Counted from the first letter of the stretch, positions 43,566-54,910 are shown. The stretch is DNA of 64,000 nt from Parabacteroides sp. PF5-6 (GCF_029504695.1 NZ_JAQFIN010000006.1:1-64000); one strand, 5' to 3'. A program made the numbers and translations. Notes: a model not told the origin generated them from the sequence alone.

Positions 43566-46058
43566 TTAGTCTTTATTGGGCATATTCCATTTTTTCGTTT
43601 GTGAACAAGTAATGTTTGTTGTCTGATTACCGATTTGAATACGGAAATCTCCTTTTTCTATGATCCATTTTCCGTCATAACCGACATAGGCAAGGTCGGA
43701 ACCCTTTACTTCCAGTGTTACCGTTTTGGTTTCGCCCGGTTTTAACTCGATTTTGTCAAAAGCGCGCAACCGACGTACATCCGGAGCCAGTGAGGCGACA
43801 AGGTCGGAACTGAACAACAAGACACTTTCTTTTCCTGCCATTTTCCCTGTATTGGTTACATCGACGGTGAAAGTAAGGATATCATCAGCAGTAAAGTCTG
43901 ATTTATTCACTTTCAAATTGTTGTAAGCAAACTGAGTATAGCTTAATCCATAACCAAAAGCCCACTGAACCGATACCACCGCATCATAGTTGTAGGCCCC
44001 TTCCATTCTTTCCATTTCTTCACTCGGCTTATAATCATAAGTGATTAACGAGTTGATATACTTCGGATAGGTAAAAGGCATTTTCCCGCTGAAGTTCGTA
44101 TCTCCGGCAAGTAGGTTGGCTAAGGCATCCCCGCCATAATTCCCCGGCAGCATGATGTTGACGACTGCTTTGGCTAAGGGTTCAATTTCATTGATGATAC
44201 GCGGACGGCCTTGATTGAGGATTAATACAATCGGCTTTCCGGTAGTCGCCAAGGCCTTAACCAGATTCAGTTGGTTGGGTGAAAGGGTCAGATCGTTCAG
44301 ATTTCCCAGCGTCTCACAATAGGAGTTTTCTCCGATACAGGCGATAATATAGTCAACACCCCGTGCTGCCGCGACAGCCTTATCAATCTGGGGAGCGTTT
44401 TCTTCCCACCAGCTACCCCCTTGTTTATAGGTAACCCCTGCTTCGTGAACAATATTGTTTGCTCCAAATTTATTCCGGAAAGCTTCAAGGATCGTATTAT
44501 GGTCTGCCGCGCATTCGTCTGCCTTGTCGCCTTGCCAGGAGTACGACCATCCTCCGTTAAGTGTACGCATGGAGTTGGCATTTGGTCCTGTAAGTAAGAA
44601 CTTCTTTCCTTGTGGCAGCGGAAGGATATTATCAGTGTTTTTAAGAAGTACGATACCTTCTTCAGCGGCGCAAAGAGCTACTTTCGCATGTTCATCACTT
44701 CCGAATAGAGGGAAGTCGGCATGATTATATGCCGGCGTATCAAATAGCCCTAAGCGGTATTTCAAACGTAATACACGACGTACGGCATCGTCGATACGGC
44801 TCATTTTCACTTCCCCTTCTTCAACTAACTCTTTCAATAACGTGCAGAAAGTCCATTCGTAGGGAACCATCGACATATCAATCCCCGCATTGATCGCCAT
44901 CTTGATCGCTTCTTTTTTGCTTGAAGCTACCTTATCACGCGTGTAAAGATTATTGATATCCGCCCAGTCGGTGACAATCAGCCCGTCCCAGTTCAGGTCT
45001 TGTTTCAACCATTCGGTAAGCAGTTCGTAGTTCGCATGGAAAGGCAATCCATTGTTCATCGCCGAATTAACCATTACGGTAAGTGCCCCTGCCCGGATGG
45101 CTTCAAGATGTGGAGCGAAATGTTTCTCCCGCATATCCTGAACGGAGATAGAAGAAGGCGTACGGTCTTTACCTGATACAGGAACGCCATAACCCATATA
45201 GTGTTTCATGCTGACGGCCACGCTATGCGGACCGATATGATTCGGGTCTTCTCCCTGAAAGCCTAACACGGCTTCACGTCCCATAACCGTATTCACATAG
45301 GCATCTTCGCCATACCCTTCCCACTGACGAGGCCAGCGCGGATCACGGCCAAGGTCGACCACAGGCGCGTATGTCCAGGGGATACTTCCAGCCTTTGTCT
45401 CGTAAGCCGAGATACGGGCTCCTTCGCGTACCAGGGAACGGTTGAACGAAGCCGCCATATTGACTCCTTGCGGGAACAGGGTTCCTCCCATCGTATAGGT
45501 GGTCCCGTGGATTTGATCTACCCCATAAATACAGGGTATTCCAATCTCTTTCATCGACTTATCCTGAATGATCTTAATGATACGTTCCCACTCCTGGGGA
45601 GTCTGTGCAATACCGGCAGGCACATTGAGAATAGAGCCTACCTTGTATTTGCCAATGACCGAGTCGAGCAATGCCTCATCAACCTGAAAGCCTTTTTTAC
45701 TTTCTATGCCTTGGATAGCCATATAGATGCCCATAAATGTTTGTTGTCCGGGCATTTCATCCGTAAGTTCAAACTGATCTTCCAAGCCGTATTTGGCAAG
45801 GAGAGCTTTCAGGTCGTCCACCTTGAAGTTCTGCATATCGATTCCTGCGAAAGGATTGGTACGCAGAGTGATGGCATCGATAGCCAATTCGGTCATCTGT
45901 CCGACCTTCTCATCAAGCGTCATTTTTTTTAGTAGTGCTTCTACTTGTTGTTCTATCTTTTCATCTTTGGGAATGGCCGGTTTTACGCTTTGCTTTTGTG
46001 TGCACGAGCTAAGTACAACTCCCATCAATAGAAGAAAAAGGAATACGTTTCGTTTCAT
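43566..46058 (-). CDS. bglX: GH3 beta-glucosidase, BglX-like lipoprotein
   Basis: An 830-residue exported exo-beta-glycosidase of glycoside hydrolase family 3. The lipoprotein signal ends in GVVLSSC. The N-terminal (beta/alpha)8 domain carries [20 protein letters not shown] and the catalytic nucleophile Asp364 in [11 protein letters not shown] second alpha/beta domain ([20 protein letters not shown]) and a C-terminal fibronectin-like domain follow. It likely releases glucose from oligosaccharides in the periplasm. It is the third gene of the esterase-GH3-GH3 unit and therefore likely under the shared operator of the locus. Confidence 0.95.
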   Translation of the reverse strand: MKRNVFLFLLLMGVVLSSCTQKQSVKPAIPKDEKIEQQVEALLKKMTLDEKVGQMTELAIDAITLRTNPFAGIDMQNFKVDDLKALLAKYGLEDQFELTDEMPGQQTFMGIYMAIQGIESKKGFQVDEALLDSVIGKYKVGSILNVPAGIAQTPQEWERIIKIIQDKSMKEIGIPCIYGVDQIHGTTYTMGGTLFPQGVNMAASFNRSLVREGARISAYETKAGSIPWTYAPVVDLGRDPRWPRQWEGYGEDAYVNTVMGREAVLGFQGEDPNHIGPHSVAVSMKHYMGYGVPVSGKDRTPSSISVQDMREKHFAPHLEAIRAGALTVMVNSAMNNGLPFHANYELLTEWLKQDLNWDGLIVTDWADINNLYTRDKVASSKKEAIKMAINAGIDMSMVPYEWTFCTLLKELVEEGEVKMSRIDDAVRRVLRLKYRLGLFDTPAYNHADFPLFGSDEHAKVALCAAEEGIVLLKNTDNILPLPQGKKFLLTGPNANSMRTLNGGWSYSWQGDKADECAADHNTILEAFRNKFGANNIVHEAGVTYKQGGSWWEENAPQIDKAVAAARGVDYIIACIGENSYCETLGNLNDLTLSPNQLNLVKALATTGKPIVLILNQGRPRIINEIEPLAKAVVNIMLPGNYGGDALANLLAGDTNFSGKMPFTYPKYINSLITYDYKPSEEMERMEGAYNYDAVVSVQWAFGYGLSYTQFAYNNLKVNKSDFTADDILTFTVDVTNTGKMAGKESVLLFSSDLVASLAPDVRRLRAFDKIELKPGETKTVTLEVKGSDLAYVGYDGKWIIEKGDFRIQIGNQTTNITCSQTKKWNMPNKD

Positions 46059-46088
46059 GATATGTAATTTATATTATAAACAAAATTA

Positions 46089-48440
46089 TTAGGGTTTCAA
46101 CACGGCAATAGGTTCTTGAGGCTTTAATACGTCATTTGTCTTCCACTCCTCCACTTCGGTTATTGCAACCTCCAATGTTGCTTTTATGTTCTCCGAAGAA
46201 GAACCAATCGATAGTTTATAAGTTCCTTTATCGGTTACCCAGGCACTCCCGTTTGCATCATACGAAGCCAGATCAGCAACGGCAACAGGCATGGTCAGGG
46301 TTTGAACCTCGCCACGTTTCAATTCTTTTGTTTTTGCAAAGGCTTTCAATTCCAACGACGGCTTACCTAAAGGGCTTGCAGGAGCAGAAACATAAAGTTG
46401 AACCACCTCTTTGCCGATGGCATTCCCGGTGTTTTTCACCTCTACGGTAACCGTAAAAGCACCATCCGCCTTGTTTACTTTCGCATGGGCATACTCAAAG
46501 GAAGTATAAGACAATCCATAACCAAACGGATAAGAAACCGCTTTATTGAAGGTGTTGAAATAACGATAGCCCACATAGATATCTTCCTGATACACGGTGT
46601 AGTCAATATTACGCACCCATTCCTTTTCGGTATCGTCGCGACCTTTCATCAGATCAGACTGGTTTGATGTCGGATAATTAATAGGAAAATTAGTAGAAGA
46701 AGCTGCATCCGTATAGTTTACAGGGAAGGTCATGGTTAGTTTGCCCGAGGGGCTCACCTTCCCGCTCAATACATCGGCTACACTATTCCCTCCTTCCTGT
46801 CCGGCTTGCCAGGCTAAAAGGATTGCATCCGGTATTTCTTTCCATGATGCTGTTTCAATTACGCCGCCGATATTCAGGATAACGATTGTTTTCTTCCCTT
46901 TAGACCGGAATACTTTAGATACGGCAGTGATCAAATTTTGCTCTTCTTTTGTTAATTCAAAGTCACCGGGTATTTTACGGTCCAGAAACTCTCCCGACGT
47001 TCTTCCGATAGTAATTAAAGCAGCATCTGCATTTGTTGCCTGTTTATTCAGTTCTGTGGTATTCGGAATAAATTCACCCGGACGCGATTTAGGCATAAAA
47101 GCAGCCATTTTATCGTTTGGATCGGGAGCGTTTTTGGCGTTTTCTTCTTGTATATATTTTTCATAAGAAACCATTAGACCGATATCTAATATGTATCCTG
47201 CTTTTTCAAGCCCTTCAACTAAAGAAATAGTATAGGCTTCGTTTACATCCCCACTACCTGTTCCTCCGGCAATGAAATCATAAGACGTAATTCCATACGC
47301 CGCTATTTTTTTCACGGAAGAAGCAAGTGGCAATGTGCTGTTATTGTTCTTCAACAACACCATACCTTCAGCAGCCGATTGGCGGGTTACAGCCGCATGC
47401 GCTTTCAAATCAGGTTTATTCGAATAGTTGTAACCTTTAAACCGAGGCGATTTAAGAACTAACTCCAGGATACGTTTCACATTCGTATTTACATCAGCCT
47501 CTGCTAGTGTCCCGTTTTGCACGGCTTCCACAATATCCATTATCTGTTTCGGAGAACCAGGCATCAACAGGTCGTTACCGGCATACACTTGTGCCGAAGC
47601 ATCTTTACCGCCAAACCAATCGGTCATTACCGTTCCGGTAAATCTCCATTCATCACGCAGAATGGTTGTTTGCAAATCGTGACTTTCAGAAGCATACTGC
47701 CCATTGATCAAATTATAGGAGGACATAATAGTCCATGGAGCAGACTCTTTAACCGCGATTTCGAAACCTTTTAAGTAAATTTCACGCAAGGCACGCGGAG
47801 TCAAACGACTATCATTGCCCATACGATTGGTCTCCTGATTATTCGCCGCGTAATGTTTCAAGGATACCCCTACCCCATTGCTTTGTACCCCTTTAGTCAT
47901 TGCGGCAGCCATTTTACCGGAAAGGACCGGGTCTTCCGAATAGTATTCGAAGTTACGTCCGCAGAGTGGATTACGATGAATATTCAATGCAGGGGCTAAA
48001 AGAATATCCGCACCATACTCCAACACCTCATTGCCTATAGCCTGGCCCACCTGTTCCACCAGTTCCGTATTCCAGGTGGAAGCCAGTAAACTACCGACTG
48101 GAAATGCCGTACAGTAATATGTATTATCATCCCCTTTGCGAATAGGTTGTATCCTCAACCCGGCCGGTCCATCGGCCAGTACGATAGCCGGAATACCTAA
48201 ACGAGGGATCGGATAAGTGGTTCCGGCAGCGCCGGGTACAAGTGAACCGGTTTCACCAACAACCGCATTTTCACCTGTAAACCCTGCCATACCAGTCCCA
48301 ACCAATAGTTTCACTTTTTCATCCAGCGTCATGGCAGCAACTACTTGATCGACAGAAGCCTTACCCAATTGCGGAACCTTGTCTTCGCATGATGTGATCA
48401 ACAGAGTGAAAGCTATTGTTACGAATAAACTCTTCTTCAT
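46089..48440 (-). CDS. GH3 beta-glycosidase lipoprotein
   Basis: A 783-residue GH3 enzyme with a lipoprotein signal (MKKSLFVTIAFTLLITSC). Family landmarks are DEKVKLLVGTGMAGFTGE, the LNIHRNPLCGRNFEYYSEDP substrate-site loop, VSLKHYAANNQETNRMG, and the nucleophile Asp274 in VMTDWFGG. The (alpha/beta)6 and C-terminal FnIII-like domains are complete. It differs enough from the next GH3 to expect a different linkage or sugar. It starts 9 bp after the esterase stop and 30 bp lies between it and the second GH3 gene: one transcript. Confidence 0.95.
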   Translation of the reverse strand: MKKSLFVTIAFTLLITSCEDKVPQLGKASVDQVVAAMTLDEKVKLLVGTGMAGFTGENAVVGETGSLVPGAAGTTYPIPRLGIPAIVLADGPAGLRIQPIRKGDDNTYYCTAFPVGSLLASTWNTELVEQVGQAIGNEVLEYGADILLAPALNIHRNPLCGRNFEYYSEDPVLSGKMAAAMTKGVQSNGVGVSLKHYAANNQETNRMGNDSRLTPRALREIYLKGFEIAVKESAPWTIMSSYNLINGQYASESHDLQTTILRDEWRFTGTVMTDWFGGKDASAQVYAGNDLLMPGSPKQIMDIVEAVQNGTLAEADVNTNVKRILELVLKSPRFKGYNYSNKPDLKAHAAVTRQSAAEGMVLLKNNNSTLPLASSVKKIAAYGITSYDFIAGGTGSGDVNEAYTISLVEGLEKAGYILDIGLMVSYEKYIQEENAKNAPDPNDKMAAFMPKSRPGEFIPNTTELNKQATNADAALITIGRTSGEFLDRKIPGDFELTKEEQNLITAVSKVFRSKGKKTIVILNIGGVIETASWKEIPDAILLAWQAGQEGGNSVADVLSGKVSPSGKLTMTFPVNYTDAASSTNFPINYPTSNQSDLMKGRDDTEKEWVRNIDYTVYQEDIYVGYRYFNTFNKAVSYPFGYGLSYTSFEYAHAKVNKADGAFTVTVEVKNTGNAIGKEVVQLYVSAPASPLGKPSLELKAFAKTKELKRGEVQTLTMPVAVADLASYDANGSAWVTDKGTYKLSIGSSSENIKATLEVAITEVEEWKTNDVLKPQEPIAVLKP

Positions 48441-48449
48441 GACAACAGG

Positions 48450-49658
48450 CTAATTAAATAGCATCGGAGCAAACTGTGACAGATAGATCCGCCAGTTGTC
48501 CCAGGTATGGCCACCAGTGCTTTCGTGGTAGGTATATTTGAAACCTATCTCATCCATTTTCTTCATGCTTTCGATCACGCTTTTGTAGAGGAAGTCGGTC
48601 GAACCGCAAGCGATCCAGTACAGTTTGTAGCCATTCTTTTTCTGCGTTTCCAATTTCTTTACGAAGGCGTTCTGTGCTTCTTCGGCACCTGGGTTACCGG
48701 CACCCATCATCGCAGCGATAGGAGGTGCAGAGAATACTCCGACATAGTCGAATGTATTCGCATATTGGGCTGAGATGGTAGCTGAATGCATACCGCCCAT
48801 CGACAAACCGGCTATCGCGCGATTCGCTTTGCCTTTCTTCACCCGGTAGTTATTTTCGATAAACTTGATCACGTCGCCGAAGCTATCTTCCATACTGGCA
48901 ACGGCTTCTCTCGGGCCGCCACCCATGGCCGGCGTGTAGGCACGGTTGGTTTCCTCCGGTGAGGCATTGTTCTGTGTATGGCCGTTGGTCATCACCACAA
49001 TCATCGGTTTGGCTTTGCCCTGGGCGATCAGGTTATCCATGATCTGCGCCGTGCGCCCCAAAGCGATCCAGGCTTCTTCATCGCCTCCTGAGCCGTGGAG
49101 TAGATAGAACACCGGGTAATTTTGTTTGTTATTCTCGTAGCCGGGAGGCGTATAGATGGTGATGCGGCGGTTCTCTTGCAGGGTCGGGCTGTTGTACCAG
49201 CGGCGGGCAACGGTGCCGTGCGGCACATCGTTCACACTGTATAAATCGGCCATACCCCCTTTGATAATGAAGAGATTGGTTATCGAGGCGACGTCGCGTT
49301 TCATCATGATGTTGCTCGGATCGTTCATCTGCAAGCCGTCGACAATAAAGGTGTAACTGTACAGTTCGGAAGCCAGCGGTTCGGGCGTAGTGAATTCCCA
49401 AACGCCTTCTTTATTTTCTACCAATGCGGCTACTCCCGGCGCATCGAATTGGCCATAGGGAGTGTCCATCTTCTGCGTCGGCAGGAAGTCACCCGTCACT
49501 TCAACCTTGACGGCCTTAGGAGCGCGCAGGCGGAAGGTTACGGTGTTGTTCTCGTGGATTTCGGGAGAGATAATTTGCGAACCTCCCCAAAGAGCTTGTT
49601 GCGCAAATGTTGTTACACAGATCAACAGCATTGTTGCTAAAATTGATATCTTCTTCAT
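48450..49658 (-). CDS. Carbohydrate esterase (CE1-like, feruloyl-esterase type)
   Basis: A 402-residue exported esterase. Signal peptide MKKISILATMLLICVTTFAQ, then an immunoglobulin-like/CBM48-type domain (residues about 25-115: SPEIHENNTVTFRLRAPKAV), then an alpha/beta hydrolase domain with the nucleophile Ser286 in AGLSMGGMHS, YPVFYLLHGSGGDEEAW and the catalytic His in STGGHTWDNW. This domain pair is found in Bacteroidetes xylan-related feruloyl or acetyl esterases. It leads the esterase-GH3-GH3 transcript and its promoter region shares the locus operator. Confidence 0.9.
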   Translation of the reverse strand: MKKISILATMLLICVTTFAQQALWGGSQIISPEIHENNTVTFRLRAPKAVKVEVTGDFLPTQKMDTPYGQFDAPGVAALVENKEGVWEFTTPEPLASELYSYTFIVDGLQMNDPSNIMMKRDVASITNLFIIKGGMADLYSVNDVPHGTVARRWYNSPTLQENRRITIYTPPGYENNKQNYPVFYLLHGSGGDEEAWIALGRTAQIMDNLIAQGKAKPMIVVMTNGHTQNNASPEETNRAYTPAMGGGPREAVASMEDSFGDVIKFIENNYRVKKGKANRAIAGLSMGGMHSATISAQYANTFDYVGVFSAPPIAAMMGAGNPGAEEAQNAFVKKLETQKKNGYKLYWIACGSTDFLYKSVIESMKKMDEIGFKYTYHESTGGHTWDNWRIYLSQFAPMLFN

Positions 49659-49729
49659 GGTTTTATATGAATTTAATTATAAATAAGTATTCTATATTTT
49701 ACTTTCGATTGCACTCCTAATCGGTATTG

Positions 49730-49839
49730 CAATATTACAAATAAAGGAGAAACAGGTTCTTCTCAAAGCATGCAAATAACTTATTCTTTTGTTTAAATAA
49801 GGTTTTCTATTTGTTCAAAGGTTTGTCTATTTATTCAAA
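49730..49839 (-). promoter_or_regulatory. Promoter and operator of the esterase-GH3-GH3 unit
   Basis: Minus-strand -7-like element TAATATTG followed by CA is at plus 49730-49737. Direct repeats TTGTTTAAA (49789), TTGTTCAAA (49811, 22 bp on) and TTATTCAAA (49831) lie upstream, the nearest 51 bp from the -7 element, with TTTTCT between the first two. The same pair appears before susC and, less regularly, before the alpha/beta hydrolase gene. Confidence 0.65.
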
Positions 49840-49898
49840 TCTGCCTAAAAACACCTTTCCAAGAGGCATTGAAGCTATGCAGAGTAGATTTTAATCTA

Positions 49899-49906
49899 TA
49901 GATTTG
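49899..49906 (+). promoter_or_regulatory. -7 element TAGATTTG for the hybrid regulator
   Basis: An exact TAnnTTTG match, 47 bp before the ATG. It is set in small palindromes (TAGATTTTAATCTA, TCTATAGA). Confidence 0.6.
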
Positions 49907-49953
49907 TAGACCTATCGCATGAAGTAAGAACATATACTAAATAGAGGTGCACC

Positions 49954-52900
49954 ATGATAACCCAGAGAACGCTTATTCTTTGTTTGTTCTGTTTTCTTCT
50001 TTCTATTTCCTGTGCGCAGACCGATAACAGGGAAATGGTTATTGAGACTGACCATAGGATCGCCACTACCATTTCCAATCAGCAAATCACTTCATTTGCC
50101 GAGGACTGTTTTGGGAATATATGGATTGGAACGTTTCGTGGGCTTAACAAATACAATGGATATGAGTTTCATCAGTATTTCAATAGTTCAGACTCAACGA
50201 GCCTGAGCGATAATCAGATACGTGGGTTACTTAGCGATTCCAAAGGGCAATTGTGGGTCTGTACAGTATATGGTGTATGCCGTTATACCCATCAGGATAG
50301 CTTTGAACGTATCAAAGCCGAAGTCAGTAGGGAGTATGCCTATCAGATATTGGAGAACCATGAGGAGCGGATATTCGTCAACTTTGGTATGGAAATGGGC
50401 GTATATCTGCCGGAGGAGAATAAATTTGTATCAGCAACTCCCGAGTTGGCGGATAAGAACTTGTTTATCCGGGGTTGCTTCATCGACAGTAAAAATAATT
50501 TATGGATAGTCACTTCTTCTACTGTATTTTGCTATAACTCGACAACACTGGCACTGAAGGCAAGTTTCGACCGTTCCGGCCAAGACACGCATTACGCTTT
50601 CATGAGAGACAACGATGAATTATGGTTGGCATCGCTCAATACCTTATCTATATTAGATACACGTTCGGGCAAATACATAGAAAATCCTGACGGTATTCGT
50701 CGGCACCCCAAACTTTCAGGCGCGCTTATTCAGTATATGCATCAGGCATCTTCCGACGTGCTTTTTATCAACACGAATGAAGGAATGTTTGTTTACGACA
50801 TACGAAACGACAAAGCCATCCATCAGGATGACTTCGGCCTTCCGTTGAATACGCCGAATGCTAAAATCACCACAATGTTTACCGATTCACAGAAGAATCT
50901 GTGGATTGGCGGATTTGACCAGGGCTTTACGGTTCAGCACAATGCAAAGGAACGTTTCAACAATAATTACTATTTATCATCCCATACACAACACCGTTCC
51001 ATTACCTCGATACAAAAAGATAAAGAGAATAACTTATGGATGACCACCTCCAGAGACGGAGTATATGTTTATGATACGCTGGCGGAAAGTATCCATGCGG
51101 TAGAAACGCGGCAATTCTTTCCAGAAAAGGATGTGCTACGAAATGACCTGTCATCGGTATTTATCGACAGCAACAATGACATCTGGCTGATTGCCCAGGC
51201 CAAGCTCATTCGCTGCCGCTACGACAAAACGACACGGGCACTTTACCAGAAAGAGGTGCACTGGATGCCGGTAGATGTAGCTGAAATAACAGAAGATAGG
51301 AATGGAACAATCTGGGCGGGTACACGAAATCGTTGCATTTATGGATTACGCCGGGGAAGTGAAGCGTTCGAAGAGCTGCAGTTACACTCTTTTTCCGCTG
51401 TTTATTCCTTTATCAATGCCATAACGACTCTTTCAACCGGCGAAATCCTGGTGGCTTCTTATCCACACAATCCACAGTTCATTGATCCGGATACCTGGAA
51501 TATCACCGAAGCATTCGATGTCTATCCTTATCTTCAAAACCGGCCGACGTTTATTCCGACCTGCCTATATGAAGATTCAAAAGGCGACATCTGGATTGGT
51601 ACCATTGCCAACGAGATACTGCATCACTCGCGCAGTACGAATACCACCGAATGTATCTTAGGAGCTTCCTGCACGGATATTTCGTCTATCATAGAAGATA
51701 CACAAGGGAATATGTGGATAAGCACGTTGTATGGCCTGAGTAAGTACGACCAGGCCTTAAACAAATTCACAAACTATTACATTGTGGATGGAATAGGAGG
51801 AAATCAATTCAACGAGCACTCAGTGTGCCGACTGGACAACGGAATGTTATTGTTTGGAGGAACGCATGGGCTGACTTTCTTTAATCCGATAGATGTAATA
51901 TCAAAGCGTAGTGTTCCTTTGTTATTCGAGGATCTGAAGATACATAATCAACTGATTCGTCCGTTTCGCAGTGCGTGTATTGATAAACATCTAAACTATG
52001 CCCCTGTTATCCGGTTGAACCACAACGAAAGTAGTTTCACTGTTTCGTTCACTGCACTCGATTATTCTGAATTTGAACGGGTTCATTATCACTACATCAT
52101 GGAGGGTTATGATAAATTCTGGATTGATGCGCGCAACAATCGTGAGGCCTATTATTCTAATCTCCCGGCAGGAAAATATACGTTCAAAGTGCGGATTACA
52201 AACAATGACGAGTCTATTCTGGAAGCGGAGAACTCCATCTCTATCATTGTCCGGCCGGCACCGTGGGCTACGGGGTGGGCATATGCCTTGTACACACTCA
52301 TTATCCTGGCTATCTGTTACGTTATACTACGACTATACAACCGAAACCGATTGAGTAAACTGCGCATCGCTCAAAGTGAATTGGAGAAAGAACAGGAGAG
52401 GCGGCTCAACCAGATGAACATGAGTTTCTTTGCGAATGTATCACACGAGTTCCGCACCCCCTTGACCATGATCTCAGGACCGGTCACCCAACTCTGTAAT
52501 ACATCGGATATTACAGGAGATAACAAACAGTTACTTCTCATCGTTCAACGCAGCGTAAACCGGATGTTGAAGCTTGTTAACCAATTGATGGACTTCAATA
52601 AACTGGAAAATGACACATTACGGCTGGCTGTCAAACGAACAGATGTTATTTCAGAATTAAACCGGCTGATTGAGGTCTTCCGTATAAGCTGTAATAATAA
52701 AGGTGTGGCGTTGAAGACCTATGGATTGGAGGATTCATTCGTCACCTGGCTCGACACAGATAAGTTAGATAAGATCAACACAAATCTTATATCGAACGCA
52801 TTGAAGTTTACCGAAAAAGGAGGAAAGATTACGATCCGGTTTGATGTCATTTGCCGCGCTGAGGCATTGAAGTTGTTCGCCCTGACTGATCAAGATATGA

Positions 52901-54009
52901 ATTCGGAATACATACAAATATCTGTTACCGATACAGGATGCGGTATCCCGGAGGATAAATTGGAAAAGATTTTTGAGCGGTATTATCAACTCAATGAACA
53001 GATGAAAGGCTCTTATAACTGGGGAACAGGTATCGGATTATATTTTACCCGTTGTTTGGTGAACCTGCATCACGGCTACATCAAAGCGGGAAACAACGAA
53101 GAGGGAGGCGCTGTCTTCACTTATATTCTTCCGACAAATGATGCCTTATATCCTAAGCAAGAGCGTCTGACGGACAAGGAAACGCAAGAAGAGATTTATC
53201 CGATCCAAACCGAAGTGCAATGGTCATCCGAAGACGAAACAAAAGAGGCGAAAGAGAAACAACACAGCGTACTTGTTGTAGACGATGATACAGAAGTCGT
53301 TCATTATCTGAAAACCTTACTTTCACCCTATTATAAGGTGACCTGTCGCTTCGATGCCGAAAGCGCTTACAAAACCCTAAAAGAAGAGGCAGCAGACATT
53401 GTATTGAGTGATGTGGTCATGCCAGGCCTTGGCGGTTATCAGCTCTGTCGTATGATCAAAGAAGACATCCAGCTCAGCCATATCCCAGTGATTTTAGTAA
53501 CAGCCAAGATAACCGTAGAAAGCCAGGTGGAAGGACTCGACACGGGAGCCGATGCCTACGTCACCAAACCGTTCGACCCGACCTATCTCTTGGCACTTAT
53601 CAAGTCGCAACTCAAAAACCGGGAGAAGATACAGAACCTGTTGGTGAAAACCACCCAGACGGAGAAAATAGAAGAGAATGTACTTTCGCCACAAGACAAT
53701 GTCTTTATGAAAGAACTCTACAGTTTGATGGAGAACGAGTTATCCAACCCGGAACTCAACATCACCCGCATGACCGAAGTGATGAAAATATCGCGCACCA
53801 AGTTCTATTACAAGGTGAAGGGACTAACGGGAGAAAACCCGAACGTCTTTTTCAAGACCTACAAACTCAACCGTGCGGCAGAGTTACTGAAGGAAGGAAA
53901 ACATAATGTTTCGGAAATTGCTGATATGACAGGATTCAGTACGTTGCCTCATTTCTCGTCGAGCTTCAAGAAACAGTTTGGCGTATCCCCGAGCGAGTAT
54001 CATGCGTAA
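49954..54009 (+). CDS. Hybrid two-component system regulator (HTCS)
   Basis: A 1351-residue single-chain sensor-regulator of the type that controls polysaccharide utilization loci. Order of parts: signal peptide; periplasmic beta-propeller of repeats such as DSKGQLWVCTVYGVCRY up to about residue 680; Y_Y_Y domain to about 765; membrane segment near 770-790; histidine kinase with phospho-His831 in VSHEFRTPL and ATPase motifs NLISNALKF, DTGCGIP and GTGIGLYF; receiver with phospho-Asp1153 in VLSDVVMPG; C-terminal AraC-type DNA-binding domain (about 1250-1351). It should sense an oligosaccharide in the periplasm and activate the neighbouring esterase/GH3 and susCD units. It converges on a strong terminator. 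Confidence 0.95.
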   Translation: MITQRTLILCLFCFLLSISCAQTDNREMVIETDHRIATTISNQQITSFAEDCFGNIWIGTFRGLNKYNGYEFHQYFNSSDSTSLSDNQIRGLLSDSKGQLWVCTVYGVCRYTHQDSFERIKAEVSREYAYQILENHEERIFVNFGMEMGVYLPEENKFVSATPELADKNLFIRGCFIDSKNNLWIVTSSTVFCYNSTTLALKASFDRSGQDTHYAFMRDNDELWLASLNTLSILDTRSGKYIENPDGIRRHPKLSGALIQYMHQASSDVLFINTNEGMFVYDIRNDKAIHQDDFGLPLNTPNAKITTMFTDSQKNLWIGGFDQGFTVQHNAKERFNNNYYLSSHTQHRSITSIQKDKENNLWMTTSRDGVYVYDTLAESIHAVETRQFFPEKDVLRNDLSSVFIDSNNDIWLIAQAKLIRCRYDKTTRALYQKEVHWMPVDVAEITEDRNGTIWAGTRNRCIYGLRRGSEAFEELQLHSFSAVYSFINAITTLSTGEILVASYPHNPQFIDPDTWNITEAFDVYPYLQNRPTFIPTCLYEDSKGDIWIGTIANEILHHSRSTNTTECILGASCTDISSIIEDTQGNMWISTLYGLSKYDQALNKFTNYYIVDGIGGNQFNEHSVCRLDNGMLLFGGTHGLTFFNPIDVISKRSVPLLFEDLKIHNQLIRPFRSACIDKHLNYAPVIRLNHNESSFTVSFTALDYSEFERVHYHYIMEGYDKFWIDARNNREAYYSNLPAGKYTFKVRITNNDESILEAENSISIIVRPAPWATGWAYALYTLIILAICYVILRLYNRNRLSKLRIAQSELEKEQERRLNQMNMSFFANVSHEFRTPLTMISGPVTQLCNTSDITGDNKQLLLIVQRSVNRMLKLVNQLMDFNKLENDTLRLAVKRTDVISELNRLIEVFRISCNNKGVALKTYGLEDSFVTWLDTDKLDKINTNLISNALKFTEKGGKITIRFDVICRAEALKLFALTDQDMNSEYIQISVTDTGCGIPEDKLEKIFERYYQLNEQMKGSYNWGTGIGLYFTRCLVNLHHGYIKAGNNEEGGAVFTYILPTNDALYPKQERLTDKETQEEIYPIQTEVQWSSEDETKEAKEKQHSVLVVDDDTEVVHYLKTLLSPYYKVTCRFDAESAYKTLKEEAADIVLSDVVMPGLGGYQLCRMIKEDIQLSHIPVILVTAKITVESQVEGLDTGADAYVTKPFDPTYLLALIKSQLKNREKIQNLLVKTTQTEKIEENVLSPQDNVFMKELYSLMENELSNPELNITRMTEVMKISRTKFYYKVKGLTGENPNVFFKTYKLNRAAELLKEGKHNVSEIADMTGFSTLPHFSSSFKKQFGVSPSEYHA

Positions 54010-54023
54010 ATACTTTGTAAATA

Positions 54024-54061
54024 AAAACACCAGTATTTTATCGACAAAATACTGGTGTTTT
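54024..54061. terminator. Bidirectional terminator between HTCS and metallohydrolase genes
   Basis: Perfect 16-bp arms at 54024-54039 and 54046-54061 (AAAACACCAGTATTTT and its complement) with loop ATCGAC end in T4 on each strand. Confidence 0.9.
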
Positions 54062-54079
54062 GTTTGCGAAATACCGGTG

Positions 54080-54898
54080 TCAATTTATATTCTCAGAGTC
54101 GTAAACGATCATCGCAAAGCCATTCCGTGCAATCACGATGTTCTTGTTGTCCTTATCCGGAGTATAAGGATAATACACGGCGTTTACATCTTCGCCATCG
54201 GATATGCGTTTAGCCAAATCCTTTGATTCGATGAGGTAATCCAGATCAAGTGCTTTCTTGAGGTATGGATAATGACCGCAATAGATTCGGGAGATACCCG
54301 TATCGTTCATGATCTTTTCCATGCGAACACAAGATTCATAATACACCTTTATAGGCGTATGCGGAATCGTTTGTAACCAAACCTGTCCCGATCCGAAAGC
54401 ATCACCGGTATAACAATCCCCATTCTCCTTATCCAAAAGGATAATGGAACCCGGAGTATGGCCCGGCATCAGATCGACTTCCAGTTGACGACCACCCAGG
54501 TCGAAGATCTGGCCTGCTTCCATATACAGGATCTCTCCTTTATAGTCTTTGGCAAACTGTTTGATCAACACACTGTCGTCTTTGTGTAACCAGACTTTCT
54601 CAAATTGATCGATGCAACCGATATGGTCGGGATGCGCATGCGTACCGATTACGATAAGCGGTTTACTACATAGTTGTTTGACGATCTGATCTAATCCATC
54701 ACATGTTGTTCCCATATCGATTAGGGCGGCTTGTTCGTTGCCCTCGATCAGATACATGGTGGTGTTGTCGAATGTTTCAAATACCAAAACATTCTCCTTA
54801 AGTACGGAAACGGTTACCTGGTCGTTTTTAAAGACCTCCTGAGCTACCGTATGGACAAAAGGCAACAGGAATAAGCAAATATATAGTTGTCGTTTCAT
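54080..54898 (-). CDS. MBL-fold metallohydrolase, exported
   Basis: A 272-residue metallo-beta-lactamase-fold enzyme with a signal peptide (MKRQLYICLFLLPFVHTVAQ). The HxHxDH zinc motif is HAHPDH (His87, His89, Asp91, His92), and GHTPGS, GDAFGSG and GHYP give the other ligands. Such enzymes hydrolyse lactones, thioesters or phosphoesters, and its target is unknown. It follows susD with a 12-bp gap and ends the susC-susD transcript at a strong terminator. Its place in the locus suggests it removes a lactone or ester from the sugar. Confidence 0.88.
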   Translation of the reverse strand: MKRQLYICLFLLPFVHTVAQEVFKNDQVTVSVLKENVLVFETFDNTTMYLIEGNEQAALIDMGTTCDGLDQIVKQLCSKPLIVIGTHAHPDHIGCIDQFEKVWLHKDDSVLIKQFAKDYKGEILYMEAGQIFDLGGRQLEVDLMPGHTPGSIILLDKENGDCYTGDAFGSGQVWLQTIPHTPIKVYYESCVRMEKIMNDTGISRIYCGHYPYLKKALDLDYLIESKDLAKRISDGEDVNAVYYPYTPDKDNKNIVIARNGFAMIVYDSENIN

Positions 54899-54910
54899 TC
54901 TATTTCAGTA